This document shows, in pieces, positions 1 through 8,356 of a stretch of DNA of 64,000 bases. The DNA comes from DATFDN01 sp963756545. Lineage in GTDB: Bacteria > Pseudomonadota > Alphaproteobacteria > Acetobacterales > Acetobacteraceae. The number at the start of each line of letters is the position of its first letter. The first letter of the stretch is position 1. The DNA is taken from the NCBI GenBank assembly GCA_963756545.1, contig CAVWNY010000002.1, positions 62,001 to 126,000 on the forward strand, read 5' to 3'. The notes under the pieces were generated by a model. It was not told the origin of the DNA and made no database searches. It saw only the letters and a program-made list of their open reading frames with translations. Both the position numbers and the translations under genes were made by a program.

Positions 1-146
1 AGCCGCGGATTGACGCGCGCCAGGCCGGCGGCGGCCTGCGCAGCCAGCTCGGCCGGCGTGAGCTTGCGCGCCCGCACCAGATCGGCGAGCGCGATCCCGT
101 CCAGGCGAGCCCATTCGTCCCAGCTCATGGCAGGCGTGGCGGCCAT
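1..146 (-). CDS. Amidase (amidase signature family), N-terminal fragment cut by the window edge
   Basis: The minus strand reads MAATPAMSWDEWARLDGIAL, followed by ADLVRARKLTPAELAAQAAAG and VNPR. The phrase in which a residue is 'led' by DLVRARKLTPAEL resembles the first helices of amidase-signature hydrolases (GatA/aliphatic amidase type), which commonly open with 'a..ll..g.ls..el...al.ri...NP'. Only about 48 residues lie inside the window and the catalytic Lys-Ser-Ser region is outside, so neither substrate nor activity can be judged. The gene is divergent from the VOC gene that starts at 237, leaving about 90 bp that should hold both promoters. Confidence 0.6.
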   Translation of the reverse strand, partial: MAATPAMSWDEWARLDGIALADLVRARKLTPAELAAQAAAGLARVNPR

Positions 147-236
147 CGTTCCCTCCATTCGTGCGGTTGCTCAGGGGCGTCGCGCGACGGTATCATGCGC
201 CAAACGAGATTGTCGGGCAGAGAGGGAGCTAGGGAC

Positions 237-1127
237 ATGGATGCCGCCACGCAGCCGACCTACGATCGCACGATCGAGGATCTGGGCAACATCGTCGAGC
301 TGGGCCACGTGAATGTCACGGTGCCGGATCAGCATCTGGCGACGCTGTTCTATGTCTCGGGCCTGGGACTGACGCGCGACCCCTATCTGATGACCGGCAC
401 CGACAACATGTGGATCAACGTGGGCCGTGCGCAGTTCCACTTGCCGACGCGCGCGCCCCAGGTGGTGCGCGGCACGACCGGATTGGTGGTTCCCGATCTC
501 GAAGCGTTGCTGGCGCGGCTGGCGAAGGTCGCGCCGCAGCTTGAGGGCACGAAGTTCAGCTATCGGGCGGCCAATGACGCGGTGGAGACGACCTGCCCGT
601 GGGGCAACCGCCTTCGGCTGCACGCCCCCGACGTCACACGCTTCGGGCGGATCACGCTGGGGATGCCGTATGTCGAATGCGGCGTGCCGACGGGCACGTC
701 GCTGCACGCCATCGCGCGCTTCTATCGCGAAATCCTGGGCGCCATCGCCGGGGTGGCGGAAGACCCGCGAGGCGCACACGCCTGGGCGGCGTTGGGCGAT
801 GGCAACCGGATCCTGTTCCGCGAGACCGAGGCGAAGCTGCCAGCCTATGACGGGCATCACATCCAGATCAGCCTCGCCGATTTCTCCGGCCCGCACGGCA
901 AGCTGCTGGAGCGCGGGCTGATCACCGAGGAAAGCGATCAGCACCAGTATCGCTTTACCGACATCGTAGACGTCGACACGAACAAGCCCCTCTTCACGAT
1001 CGAGCACGAGGTGCGCAGCATGAAGCACCCGCTGTACGCCCGCCCGCTGGCGAACCGCAATCCGGCGCAGACTCCCCGCACGTATGCGCCGGAGTGGGAT
1101 GCATGGCGCTGGGCGCTGCCGCTGTAG
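237..1127 (+). CDS. VOC (glyoxalase/bleomycin-resistance/dioxygenase) superfamily protein, two modules
   Basis: Product of about 296 residues. The first module begins at IVELGHVNVTVPD and continues LFYVSGLGLTRDP, the usual beta-alpha-beta opening of a vicinal-oxygen-chelate fold. A second module follows around TLGMPYVECGVPTG and FYREILGA, so the protein is a two-module VOC chain. Glu and His residues in GHHIQIS are candidate metal ligands. The start at 237 is preferred over an in-frame ATG at 195 because a purine-rich GAGAGGGAG lies 8-15 bases upstream and the residues before it look unlike the family. The substrate cannot be assigned; neighbours (amidase, GST) suggest small-molecule metabolism or detoxification but do not prove it. 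Confidence 0.75.
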   Translation: MDAATQPTYDRTIEDLGNIVELGHVNVTVPDQHLATLFYVSGLGLTRDPYLMTGTDNMWINVGRAQFHLPTRAPQVVRGTTGLVVPDLEALLARLAKVAPQLEGTKFSYRAANDAVETTCPWGNRLRLHAPDVTRFGRITLGMPYVECGVPTGTSLHAIARFYREILGAIAGVAEDPRGAHAWAALGDGNRILFRETEAKLPAYDGHHIQISLADFSGPHGKLLERGLITEESDQHQYRFTDIVDVDTNKPLFTIEHEVRSMKHPLYARPLANRNPAQTPRTYAPEWDAWRWALPL

Positions 1128-1130
1128 GAG

Positions 1131-1712
1131 CTAGGCGGGCAGCTCGTAGCCGATCGTCGCCTCGATCTCGCAGGTCTTCCGCACCGCCGGCCGCGCCATC
1201 ATGCGCGCGTGATGCGCGGCGAGGTTGGGAAACTCGCCCGCGGCCGGATTGAGCGCGTTGCGGAAACGCCAGAACAGCCGAAACAGGTGGATGTCGGCAA
1301 TCGAATAGCGTCCTAGCGCCCACTCCCGAGTTCCCAGTCGCCGGTCGGCGATGCCATAGACCGCGCGGGCGTGATCGATGCCGCCACGCCGGGCCGGGTG
1401 AAGTGTCGCGGCGATGAAGGACATCCAGGATACGGCCTGCGCCTCGGCCTCGATGTCTCCCTTCGGCAGCAGAGCAGCCTCCGGGAAGCGCCGCGCGAGA
1501 TAGAACAGGATGCCGGCGACCTCGGTCAGTGCGCGGCCGTCGATCAGGAGCGTCGGCACCTTGCCCTCGGGGTTGATCGCGAGATAGCCGGGTTCGCGGG
1601 TCTCTTGCCGGGCAAGCGACAGCGGCCGGCTCTCGAATGTCACGCCGATCTCGTGCAGCGCGATGTGCGGCGCCATCGAACTCGACCCGGGAGCGAAGTA
1701 GAGTGTCAGCAC
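1131..1712 (-). CDS. Glutathione S-transferase family protein
   Basis: 193 residues, the normal length for a cytosolic bacterial GST. The N-terminal thioredoxin-like domain opens MLTLYFAPGSSSMAPHIAL, with Ser residues in the position used to activate glutathione in beta/theta-type enzymes, and contains the cis-Pro loop NPEGKVPTLLIDG followed by LTEVAGILFYLARRF, which matches the 'E(S/T)..I..YL' glutathione-binding helix. The C-terminal half is helical with a DIHLFR segment near the usual N-capping box position. It is convergent with the VOC gene (3 bp between stops) and upstream of msrA on the same strand, so an oxidative-stress or detoxification role is plausible. The electrophilic substrate is unknown. 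Confidence 0.85.
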   Translation of the reverse strand: MLTLYFAPGSSSMAPHIALHEIGVTFESRPLSLARQETREPGYLAINPEGKVPTLLIDGRALTEVAGILFYLARRFPEAALLPKGDIEAEAQAVSWMSFIAATLHPARRGGIDHARAVYGIADRRLGTREWALGRYSIADIHLFRLFWRFRNALNPAAGEFPNLAAHHARMMARPAVRKTCEIEATIGYELPA

Positions 1713-1745
1713 CCGCCTGTTCTCCGTGTCGTTTCGTGTCAGGTC

Positions 1746-2294
1746 TTACTCGGCCGCGGCCCGCTTCAGCCGATCGGTGAATTGCTTGCGGAACTTCGCG
1801 ACCTTCGGCGCGACGACGACTTGGCAATAGCCGGACCACGGATTGCGGGCGAAGTAGTCGTCATGCTCCGTCTCGGCCGGCCAGAAGTGGTCGAGAGGCT
1901 GCACCTCGGTCGTCAGCGGGGCGGCCCACAGCCAGGCCTCGGTGATCTCCCGCATCACCGCCCCAGCGGCCTCACGTTGCGCGTCCGAGTGGGTGAGGAT
2001 GATCGAGCGGTACTGCGGGCCGACGTCGTTGCCCTGCCGGTCCTTCGTCGTCGGGTCGTGGATGGCGAAGAACACGCGCAAAAGGTCGGCGTAGCTGATC
2101 TCTTCCGGGTCGAAGGCGATCTGCGTCACCTCGGCATGGCCGGTGTTGGCCGCGCAGACCTGCTTATACGTCGGGTTCGGGACGCGCCCGCCGGCGTAGC
2201 CGGATTTGACCCGCTTCACCCCGCGAAGGTCCTTGAACACCGCTTCCAGGCACCAGAAGCACCCGCCGCCCAGGGTCGCAAGCTCCTCGTTCAC
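1746..2294 (-). CDS. msrA: Peptide methionine sulfoxide reductase MsrA
   Basis: Reduces the S-epimer of methionine sulfoxide in oxidised proteins and free amino acid, using thioredoxin. 182 residues, typical MsrA length. The signature GCFWCLEAVF sits at residues 11-20, with Cys12 as the catalytic nucleophile; YAGGRVPNPTYKQVC and the conserved GHAEVTQIAFDPEEISY follow, as does DRQGNDVGPQYRSII. There is no fused MsrB domain. It lies 33 bp downstream of the GST gene's start region in the same direction and could be transcribed with it, consistent with an oxidative-damage role. Confidence 0.95.
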   Translation of the reverse strand: MNEELATLGGGCFWCLEAVFKDLRGVKRVKSGYAGGRVPNPTYKQVCAANTGHAEVTQIAFDPEEISYADLLRVFFAIHDPTTKDRQGNDVGPQYRSIILTHSDAQREAAGAVMREITEAWLWAAPLTTEVQPLDHFWPAETEHDDYFARNPWSGYCQVVVAPKVAKFRKQFTDRLKRAAAE

Positions 2295-2354
2295 CGCCTT
2301 CCTCCTTCAAGTTCCTGTTGCACACATAGGCAGGGCGTCACCTCTTGGCAGGGG

Positions 2355-3470
2355 CTACGCGGGCTCGACATGCCACTGCCCGGCTCCCAAGGCGGGATCG
2401 GCGCGCAAGGCGAGGTCGCGGCCTGTCAGCCGAGCGACGTCGGCGCGCGCGGCCGGGTCGGCGGCGAGTGCGGCGGCGACGGGAGGCGCGGCGCGGAGGG
2501 CGCGCGGGCAAGATGGATCGGATGCGGCCTCGCAAACCAGTCGGCGCAGGCCGGCCAGCCCCGCCGCGTGAGGGCCTGAAAGCGTCTCGTGCAGCGGGGG
2601 ATGCACGCGCGCGCGCACGATCTCGGCAAGCCCGAGGCCGGTGAAGCCCAACAGCCTCGGGCGCAGCGGATCGGGCGCGAGCGCCGCCGCCAACGCGGGC
2701 CCAAGGGCGGCGCGACGTCGGGGCGACAGGCCGGCCCAATCGACAAGGATGGCGCCCGAGAGATTCCGCAGCCGGATCTGGCGCGCGAGCACCGGAAGGG
2801 CCGCCTCGTTGAGCATCCGGTGCGCCATGCCCTTACCGACCCGGCCGGCCGACGCCGCGCCGGCGTCGAGGTCGATCGCGGTCAACGCGGGGGTCGGATA
2901 GACGGACAGCCGCCCGCCGCCCGGCAAGATGGCCCAGGGTTCCGCCAGGGCGGCGATGACGGCCTCCAGGGCATCGTCGAAGGCCAGTCCGCGCGCCACA
3001 GCGATCCGGCCTCCGAGAACGGGGCGCAGAGCCGCGACCAGCGCGGGATCGCCGGCCTGCACCGGCGCATCGGGATAGAGCGCCGCCAGGCGCTCCACGC
3101 CGGTCGGGCCACGCCGCAGCAGCGCCGGCCGGCCCGCGCCCAGGCCGGCCGTGTCCGCCGCCGAAACCCGCTTCGTCAGGCGCGGACCTTTCCCGGCCTG
3201 CGCGGCGCGCGTGACCCGGACGGCGATGATCGCGCCCTCCGTCACGTCGGCGGCGCCTTCGGTGTCGGGCAGGAAACCCTCCGCGCCGTCCAGTGCGACG
3301 AATGCTCCTCCGAGTGCCGGCACGCGGGCGATGACGCGGCCCCGATGGAGGTCGCCCACGCCGTCGGGCGCGCCGGGCCGCCACACCGCGTAGTCCAGCA
3401 GGTCGTCGCCATCCGCGGCCGCGATGCGCACCTCGCCGGGGCCGCAGGCGGCCAGAATCCGGACGCTCAC
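2355..3470 (-). CDS. Ribonuclease E/G family protein (compact RNase G-like)
   Basis: 371 residues. An S1-like RNA-binding segment lies near the N-terminus (DLHRGRVIARVPALGGAFV), followed by the RNase E/G core. The two metal-binding Asp positions look conserved: LTAIDLDAG corresponds to the IDVNSG motif and GAILVDWAGLSP to the VIDFIDM motif of RNase E. The usual zinc-link motif CPxCxG of RNase E/G is not present, and the protein ends soon after the GLGLAEIVRARVHPPL segment. The GTG start at 3470 overlaps the maf stop (GTGA), so translation is probably coupled. The order infA-maf-rng is common in alphaproteobacteria, where yacG usually follows; here no yacG is seen before msrA. Activity is likely but not certain. 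Confidence 0.8.
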   Translation of the reverse strand: MSVRILAACGPGEVRIAAADGDDLLDYAVWRPGAPDGVGDLHRGRVIARVPALGGAFVALDGAEGFLPDTEGAADVTEGAIIAVRVTRAAQAGKGPRLTKRVSAADTAGLGAGRPALLRRGPTGVERLAALYPDAPVQAGDPALVAALRPVLGGRIAVARGLAFDDALEAVIAALAEPWAILPGGGRLSVYPTPALTAIDLDAGAASAGRVGKGMAHRMLNEAALPVLARQIRLRNLSGAILVDWAGLSPRRRAALGPALAAALAPDPLRPRLLGFTGLGLAEIVRARVHPPLHETLSGPHAAGLAGLRRLVCEAASDPSCPRALRAAPPVAAALAADPAARADVARLTGRDLALRADPALGAGQWHVEPA

Positions 3471-4042
3471 GGCCGCAGCCAGCCGGTCCCGCGAAGAAGC
3501 TGGGCCGTCTCGAACAAGGGCAGCCCGACCACATTGGAGTAGCTGCCAGAGAGGAACCGGACGAACGCCGCCGCACGGCCCTGGATGGCATAGCCGCCCG
3601 CCTTGCCGCGCCAGTCTCCGGTCGCGAGATAGGCGTCGATCTGCGCCGGGCTGAGCCGGGCGAACCCGACCACGCTCGTCACCAGTCGCTCTGTCCGGCG
3701 TCCGTCGGGGGCGGCCAGCACCACCGCCGTCAAAACCCGATGCCGCCGCCCGGACAGCAGCGCGAGGCATATCCGCGCCTGCTCCTCGGTGTCGGCTTTC
3801 GGCAGAATGCGCCGCCCTGCGGCCACCACGGTGTCCGCCGCGAGGACCAGCGCCGACGGTACAGAGGCAGCCTCGGCCTTGGCGCGCGCCACGCGTTGCG
3901 CGTAGGCGCGCGGCACCTCGTCCTTGCGGGGCGTCTCGTCGATGTCGGGGATGACGACGTCGTCCGGTGCGACGTCGATCTGCGCCAGGAGCGCGAGCCG
4001 GCGCGGGCTCGCGGAGGCGAGGATCAGCTTCGGGCGGCTCAC
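3467..4042 (-). CDS. maf: Maf-like nucleoside triphosphate pyrophosphatase
   Basis: 191 residues with the Maf signature at the N-terminus: LILASASPRRLALLAQI, then IDETPRKDEVPRAYAQRVARAKA and VLAADTVVAAGRRILPK, including the catalytic Asp in AADT. Members hydrolyse dTTP/UTP or modified nucleotides such as m7GTP; the exact preference (YhdE versus YceF type) cannot be told from the sequence by eye. The start is GTG at 4042 and overlaps the infA stop by the GTGA pattern, while its own stop overlaps the downstream RNase E/G start, so the three genes form a translationally coupled set. Confidence 0.93.
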   Translation of the reverse strand: MSRPKLILASASPRRLALLAQIDVAPDDVVIPDIDETPRKDEVPRAYAQRVARAKAEAASVPSALVLAADTVVAAGRRILPKADTEEQARICLALLSGRRHRVLTAVVLAAPDGRRTERLVTSVVGFARLSPAQIDAYLATGDWRGKAGGYAIQGRAAAFVRFLSGSYSNVVGLPLFETAQLLRGTGWLRP

Positions 4043-4257
4043 TTGAAGCGGAAGGTGATCCGGCCCTTGGAGAGGTCGTAAGGCGTCATCTCGACGTTCA
4101 CGCGGTCGCCCGCCAGCACACGGATGCGATTCTTCCGCATCTTGCCACTGGTATGCGCCAGGATCGTATGCTCGTTGTCCAACCGAACCCGGAACATCGC
4201 ATTCGGCAGCAACTCGGTCACCGTACCGGTGAACTCGATCATGTCTTCTTTCGACAT
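4039..4257 (-). CDS. infA: Translation initiation factor IF-1
   Basis: 72 residues, exact family length. It reads MSKEDMIEFTGTVTELLPNA followed by MFRVRLDNEHTILAHTSGKM and ends GRITFRFK, a complete OB-fold S1-type IF-1 that binds the 30S A site with IF-2 and IF-3. The ATG at 4257 is chosen because it gives the canonical N-terminus; the open frame extends 37 codons further but that part is not IF-1-like and reaches into hisD. Placed between hisD and maf with a 58-bp gap to hisD, so it may have an extra promoter of its own. Confidence 0.97.
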   Translation of the reverse strand: MSKEDMIEFTGTVTELLPNAMFRVRLDNEHTILAHTSGKMRKNRIRVLAGDRVNVEMTPYDLSKGRITFRFK

Positions 4258-4315
4258 CAAGCCTCGTGCGAATAGCTGATTTTCGACTGCACCATGGAAG
4301 CCGTCCGGCGTCGGG

Positions 4316-5617
4316 TCAAGCGGGAGACCCCGGAGCGAGCCGCAACGCCACGCTCCGGGCGTGGGCATGAAGCCCCTCGGCTTCGGCCAGCGCGACCGCC
4401 GCCGGTCCGACAGCTTCCAAGCCTGCGCCTTCCGTCCTCACCCAGGTCGTTCGCTTGAGGAAGTCGAACACCGAGAGGCCGGAGGCGAAGCGGGCGGTGC
4501 GCGCGGTGGGCAGCACATGGTTCGGGCCGGCCACGTAGTCGCCCAGCGCCTCCGGGCAGAAGCGGCCCAGGAAGGCCGCGCCGGCGTGGCGGATTCGGGC
4601 GAACACCGTTTCCGGGTCGCCCAGCATGATCTGGAGGTGCTCGGGAGCCAGCCGGTTCACCAGATCAACGGCCTCGTCCCAGGCGCGCACCAGGATGATC
4701 GCGCCGTGCGCCTCCCAGCTCGCGCCGGCAATGGCGGCGCGCGGCAAGTTCGCCAGCTCGGTCCCGACGGCGGCGGCGACGGCGTCCGCAAAATCCGCAT
4801 CGTCGGCGATCAGGATGGCTTGCGCGGCTTCGTCGTGCTCGGCCTGGGCCAGCAGGTCCACCGCGACCAGGCGCGGGTCGTTCGCCGCCTCGGCGAGCAC
4901 GACTACCTCGGACGGGCCGGCGATGGAATCGATGCCGACGCGGCCGAACACCTGCCGCTTGGCCTCGGCGACATAGGCGTTGCCGGGGCCGACGATGCGA
5001 TCGACCGGGGCGATCGAGGCGGTGCCGTAGGCCAGCGCGGCGATCGCCTGCGCTCCGCCGACCCGGTAGACTTCCGCGACCCCCGCCCGGCGTGCCGCCG
5101 CCAGCACCAGCGGGTTCAGCACGCCGCCGGGGCTCGGCACGCACATCGCCACGCGTCCGACGCCGGCGACGCGCGCCGGGATGGCGTTCATCAGCACTGA
5201 GGACGGATAGGCCGCCTTGCCGCCCGGCACGTAGAGCCCGACGGCGTCCAGGGCACCCCACCGCATCCCCAAGGTCAGGCCGGCCCCGTCGGTCATCCGC
5301 AGATCGGTCGGAAGCTGCGCGCGATGGAACGCCTCGATGCGCGTGGCCGCCAGATCGAGCGCATCGCGTAAGGTCGGGGTCAAGGTGCCGGCGGCGACAT
5401 CGACCTCGGCCTCGCTCACGCGCATGCGGTCGGGTGTCAGGCTCAGTCGGTCGTAGCGGGCAGTGTAGTCGATCACCGCCGCATCACCGCGCGCGCGCAC
5501 CGCGGCGATGATGTCCGCCACGGCCCGATCCACCTGTTCCGTCGTATCCCTGGCTTCGGCGAGCAGCCGGTCGAAGGCGGCGGCGAAGCCCGGCGTGGCG
5601 GTGGACAGCCGCTTCAC
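4316..5617 (-). CDS. hisD: Histidinol dehydrogenase
   Basis: 433 residues, normal for HisD, which oxidises L-histidinol to L-histidine in two NAD-dependent steps. Family blocks visible: GLYVPGGKAAYPSSVLMNAI, VGGAQAIAALAYGT, IVGPGNAYVAEAKRQVFG, IDSIAGPSEVVVLAE and LLAQAEHDEAAQAILI, then PEHLQIML, which contain the zinc-binding and catalytic residues. The start overlaps the hisG stop by four bases (ATGA), so the two are co-translated. The rest of the histidine pathway is not in the window, which is common where hisGD are separated from hisBHAFIE. Confidence 0.97.
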   Translation of the reverse strand: MKRLSTATPGFAAAFDRLLAEARDTTEQVDRAVADIIAAVRARGDAAVIDYTARYDRLSLTPDRMRVSEAEVDVAAGTLTPTLRDALDLAATRIEAFHRAQLPTDLRMTDGAGLTLGMRWGALDAVGLYVPGGKAAYPSSVLMNAIPARVAGVGRVAMCVPSPGGVLNPLVLAAARRAGVAEVYRVGGAQAIAALAYGTASIAPVDRIVGPGNAYVAEAKRQVFGRVGIDSIAGPSEVVVLAEAANDPRLVAVDLLAQAEHDEAAQAILIADDADFADAVAAAVGTELANLPRAAIAGASWEAHGAIILVRAWDEAVDLVNRLAPEHLQIMLGDPETVFARIRHAGAAFLGRFCPEALGDYVAGPNHVLPTARTARFASGLSVFDFLKRTTWVRTEGAGLEAVGPAAVALAEAEGLHAHARSVALRLAPGSPA

Positions 5618-6312
5618 GCGGCCTCACCGAGGGCGGCGCGGAAGCGCGCGATCCAGGCGCCGATGATCTCGGGACGCGTCTTGAGCGCGGTGCGGTTGAC
5701 GATCAGCCGGCTCGTGACCGGCGCGATCACCTCGGTCTCCATCAGCCCGTTCGCCTTCAAGGTGGAGCCGGTCTGCACCAGATCGACGATCAGCCGGGCG
5801 AGCCCGAGCGAGGGCGCCAGCTCCATCGCCCCGCTCAGATCGACAACCTCGGCGTGGATGCCGCGCCCGGCGAAATGGCGGCGCGCGATGTTGGGGTATT
5901 TGGTCGCGACGCGCACGCGCGACCAGCGGGTGGGATCGTCACTGCCCGCGGTCTCGCGCGGCTCGGCGACGGCCACGCGGCAGCGTCCGATGCCGAGGTC
6001 GAGAGGAGCGTATATCTCCGGGTAGTCAAACTCCATCAGCACATCGGCGCCGCAGATGCCGAGTTGGGCCGCGCCGAAGGCAACGAAGGTCGCGACGTCG
6101 AACGGGCGAACGCGCACCACGTGCAGCCCCGGCTCGCTGGTGGGAAACCGCAGCCGGCGACTGCTCTCGTCGGCGTAGTCGGCGGCGGGCACGATCCCGG
6201 CGCGCTCCAGCAGCTCGCCGCACTCCGCCAGGATGCGCCCCTTGGGCAGGGCCATCACCAGCGGCCCGTCGGCTTCGGGCTCCAGCGCGGCGGCGGCGAA
6301 GGGGGCGGTCAT
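5614..6312 (-). CDS. hisG: ATP phosphoribosyltransferase, short form (HisG-S)
   Basis: 232 residues; condenses ATP with PRPP in the first step of histidine biosynthesis. PLVMALPKGRILAECGELLE is the typical opening and IVDLVQTGSTLKANGLMETE is the PRPP-binding signature. The chain lacks the C-terminal ACT-like regulatory domain of long HisG, so it should require a HisZ partner, which is not in this window. It is the first gene of a run hisG-hisD-infA-maf-RNase E/G. The ATG at 6312 is 72 bp from the next gene, so the operon promoter is probably in or upstream of that gap. Confidence 0.95.
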   Translation of the reverse strand: MTAPFAAAALEPEADGPLVMALPKGRILAECGELLERAGIVPAADYADESSRRLRFPTSEPGLHVVRVRPFDVATFVAFGAAQLGICGADVLMEFDYPEIYAPLDLGIGRCRVAVAEPRETAGSDDPTRWSRVRVATKYPNIARRHFAGRGIHAEVVDLSGAMELAPSLGLARLIVDLVQTGSTLKANGLMETEVIAPVTSRLIVNRTALKTRPEIIGAWIARFRAALGEAA

Positions 6313-6384
6313 CTGGGCTCCGGCTGCGGCGATGGGCGGCTCTACACCACGGAAGGCCGGGCCGAAAGCCTCGGGGGTGGGGCG

Positions 6385-7260
6385 CTACCCCGGCCAGACC
6401 CTATCGAAGAAGCCGCCGATCTCCGCCGCTGCGCGGTCGGGGTCTTCGCGATGCGGAAAGTGGCCGGTGTCGTGGAGGGGAGCAAAGTCGAGATCGGCGA
6501 AGGTCTCGCCCAGCGTGTCGCCCCAGGCAGAGGGCAGCACGGCGCTGTCGCCCCAGCGGACGCATGTGGGCACCGTGATCTTCGGAAGATTCGGCCGCTC
6601 GCCGCGCATGGCGGCGAGGCGGGCGGCGTTCTGGCTGATGTACCAGTTGAACCCGCCTTGCAGGTTGCCGGGGCGCATGAAGTTCTCCACCCAGGCATCC
6701 AGCGCGCCGTCCACCCAGTCCTGACGCACCGACCAGTGGCGCAGGAAGTGCTCGAAGTAGAGGCGGCACGTCTCCTGCGACGCGCCGACCAGACGGGCCG
6801 CGAAAGGCATCTGGTGGAAGGTCTGGTACCAGATCTCGCGGACATGCCCGGCCTCGATCCAGCGGCGTCCGATGCCCGGATGCGGGCAGTCGAAGCAGAA
6901 CAGGCCGGCGATCCGCTCCGGCGCGCGCCGCGCCATCTCCTGCGCCACCGGCGCGCTGAGGTCATGCGCGACCAGCCCGACCCGGTCGATGCCGAGCGTG
7001 TCGAGCAGCGCCAGCATGTCGGAGGCGAGCACCGACGCGCCCGCGTCCGAGGATGGCCGATCGCCGTCCGGCTTGTCGCTTTCGCCGAAGCCCCGGAAAT
7101 CCGGCGCGACCAGATGGAACCGGCCGGCGAGGCGCCGCATCGCCGGCTCCCACGTCCACCAGAACTCCGGCCAGCCGTGCATCAGCAGCAGGGGCCGACC
7201 GGCGCCAAGGCGAGCGACATGCAGTTCGATGCCGTTGGCGGCGATGCGAGCATGGTCCAT
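6385..7260 (-). CDS. Alpha/beta hydrolase, epoxide hydrolase / haloacid dehalogenase-like
   Basis: 291 residues. The oxyanion-hole motif LLLMHGWPEFWWTWEP is the HGxP form used by epoxide hydrolases and haloacetate dehalogenases, and the nucleophile elbow LVAHDLSAPVAQEMA has Asp rather than Ser in the nucleophile position. DFRGFGESDKP lies between them as in that group. The C-terminal DTGHFPHREDPD supplies the catalytic His. The elbow reads HDLSA where most relatives have HDWGG, so the pocket may differ. Substrate is unknown; it stands upstream of hisG in the same direction with 72 bp between and 10 bp downstream of the oxidoreductase at 7271. Confidence 0.82.
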   Translation of the reverse strand: MDHARIAANGIELHVARLGAGRPLLLMHGWPEFWWTWEPAMRRLAGRFHLVAPDFRGFGESDKPDGDRPSSDAGASVLASDMLALLDTLGIDRVGLVAHDLSAPVAQEMARRAPERIAGLFCFDCPHPGIGRRWIEAGHVREIWYQTFHQMPFAARLVGASQETCRLYFEHFLRHWSVRQDWVDGALDAWVENFMRPGNLQGGFNWYISQNAARLAAMRGERPNLPKITVPTCVRWGDSAVLPSAWGDTLGETFADLDFAPLHDTGHFPHREDPDRAAAEIGGFFDRVWPG

Positions 7261-7270
7261 GCCGGCGAGC

Positions 7271-8260
7271 CTAGCAGGCTGTCGGATCGAGGCTAGCCGG
7301 CCTGATGACCATCCGCCCGATCGCGCCGTCGGCCACCTTGCGATAACCCTCGCGTGCGCCGGCTAGCGGGAGGACCTCCGCGAGCGGGGCCGGGCGATAG
7401 GCGCCGGATTCGAAGCCAGACGCGAGTGCCTCCAAGATGGACGCTGAGGCGACGAGATCACGTTTCAGCGTATCAACGCCGAACAACCGGCTCTCATTGT
7501 GGTAAAAGTCGGCCAGATCAAAGCTGACTTCGCGCTGTCCGGTCGCGCTGATCTCGACCAGCCGCCCGCGCAACGCCAGACAGGCGAGCGCGGGCCGGAA
7601 CATGACGCCGCCAACCGCATCGAACACCACGTCCGCGCCCGTGCCGCCGGTCGCCTCGCGCACTGCCGCGGGAATATCGCTCGCGCCGATGATCAGGCGC
7701 TCGGCGTGATCATGGACCGGGGCGTCCGGACGCGGGGTGCGGCGGTCGATGCCGATGATCCGCGCGCCGAGGCGCCCGGCGATCTGGGCGGCGGCGCCGC
7801 CAACTCCGCCCCCGGCACCGATGATCGCCACTATCTCGCCCGCTGAAAGGCCGGCGGCTTCGACCACACCACACCAGGCGGCGATGAAATTGACGCCAAC
7901 CGAGGCGGCCTCGGCGAAACTCAACCTCTCCGGCTTGCGTCGCAAGCTGGCGATCGGGACCGCGATGCGCTCGGCATGGGTGCCGTCCCGCGTGAAACCG
8001 ACGTCGCCGCCCGTGCCCCACACCTCCGCGCCGATCCACTCGGCCGGGCCCTGCTCGACGACCCCGGCATAGTCGCGGCCGGGGATGCGGGGCAGCGTGG
8101 TCTGGCGCATCGCGCCGGCAACGTTCTTCACGTCGCTGGGATTGATGGAGGCCGCCTCGATGCGTACCACAGCCATATCGGCATCCCGCACCGGCTCGGC
8201 GACCTCGGCCAGCTCCAGCGTATCGACGTCCCCGAACGCCGTGATCCGCACCGCTCTCAT
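7271..8260 (-). CDS. NAD(P)H-dependent quinone oxidoreductase-like alcohol dehydrogenase (MDR, zinc-free type)
   Basis: 329 residues of the medium-chain dehydrogenase/reductase family. The GroES-like half contains IPGRDYAGVVEQGPAEWIG; the Rossmann half has the nucleotide loop IIGAGGGVGGAAAQIAGRLG and GADVVFDAVGGV. The Cys and His ligands of zinc-dependent alcohol dehydrogenases are not apparent, so it groups with quinone oxidoreductase/enoyl reductase-like members. It is followed after only 10 bp by the epoxide-hydrolase-like gene, suggesting a two-gene operon acting on an electrophilic compound, which is inference. A second MDR gene of the same broad type is at 62775. Confidence 0.82.
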   Translation of the reverse strand: MRAVRITAFGDVDTLELAEVAEPVRDADMAVVRIEAASINPSDVKNVAGAMRQTTLPRIPGRDYAGVVEQGPAEWIGAEVWGTGGDVGFTRDGTHAERIAVPIASLRRKPERLSFAEAASVGVNFIAAWCGVVEAAGLSAGEIVAIIGAGGGVGGAAAQIAGRLGARIIGIDRRTPRPDAPVHDHAERLIIGASDIPAAVREATGGTGADVVFDAVGGVMFRPALACLALRGRLVEISATGQREVSFDLADFYHNESRLFGVDTLKRDLVASASILEALASGFESGAYRPAPLAEVLPLAGAREGYRKVADGAIGRMVIRPASLDPTAC

Positions 8261-8356
8261 GATCGGTCTTCCAGGCCTCGAAACGGGCTCATTCGGATGC
8301 TAGACGCTGCCGACGCCCCGGACCAGATTTAGGCCGCCCCGGCAGGAGGGGGCGCG

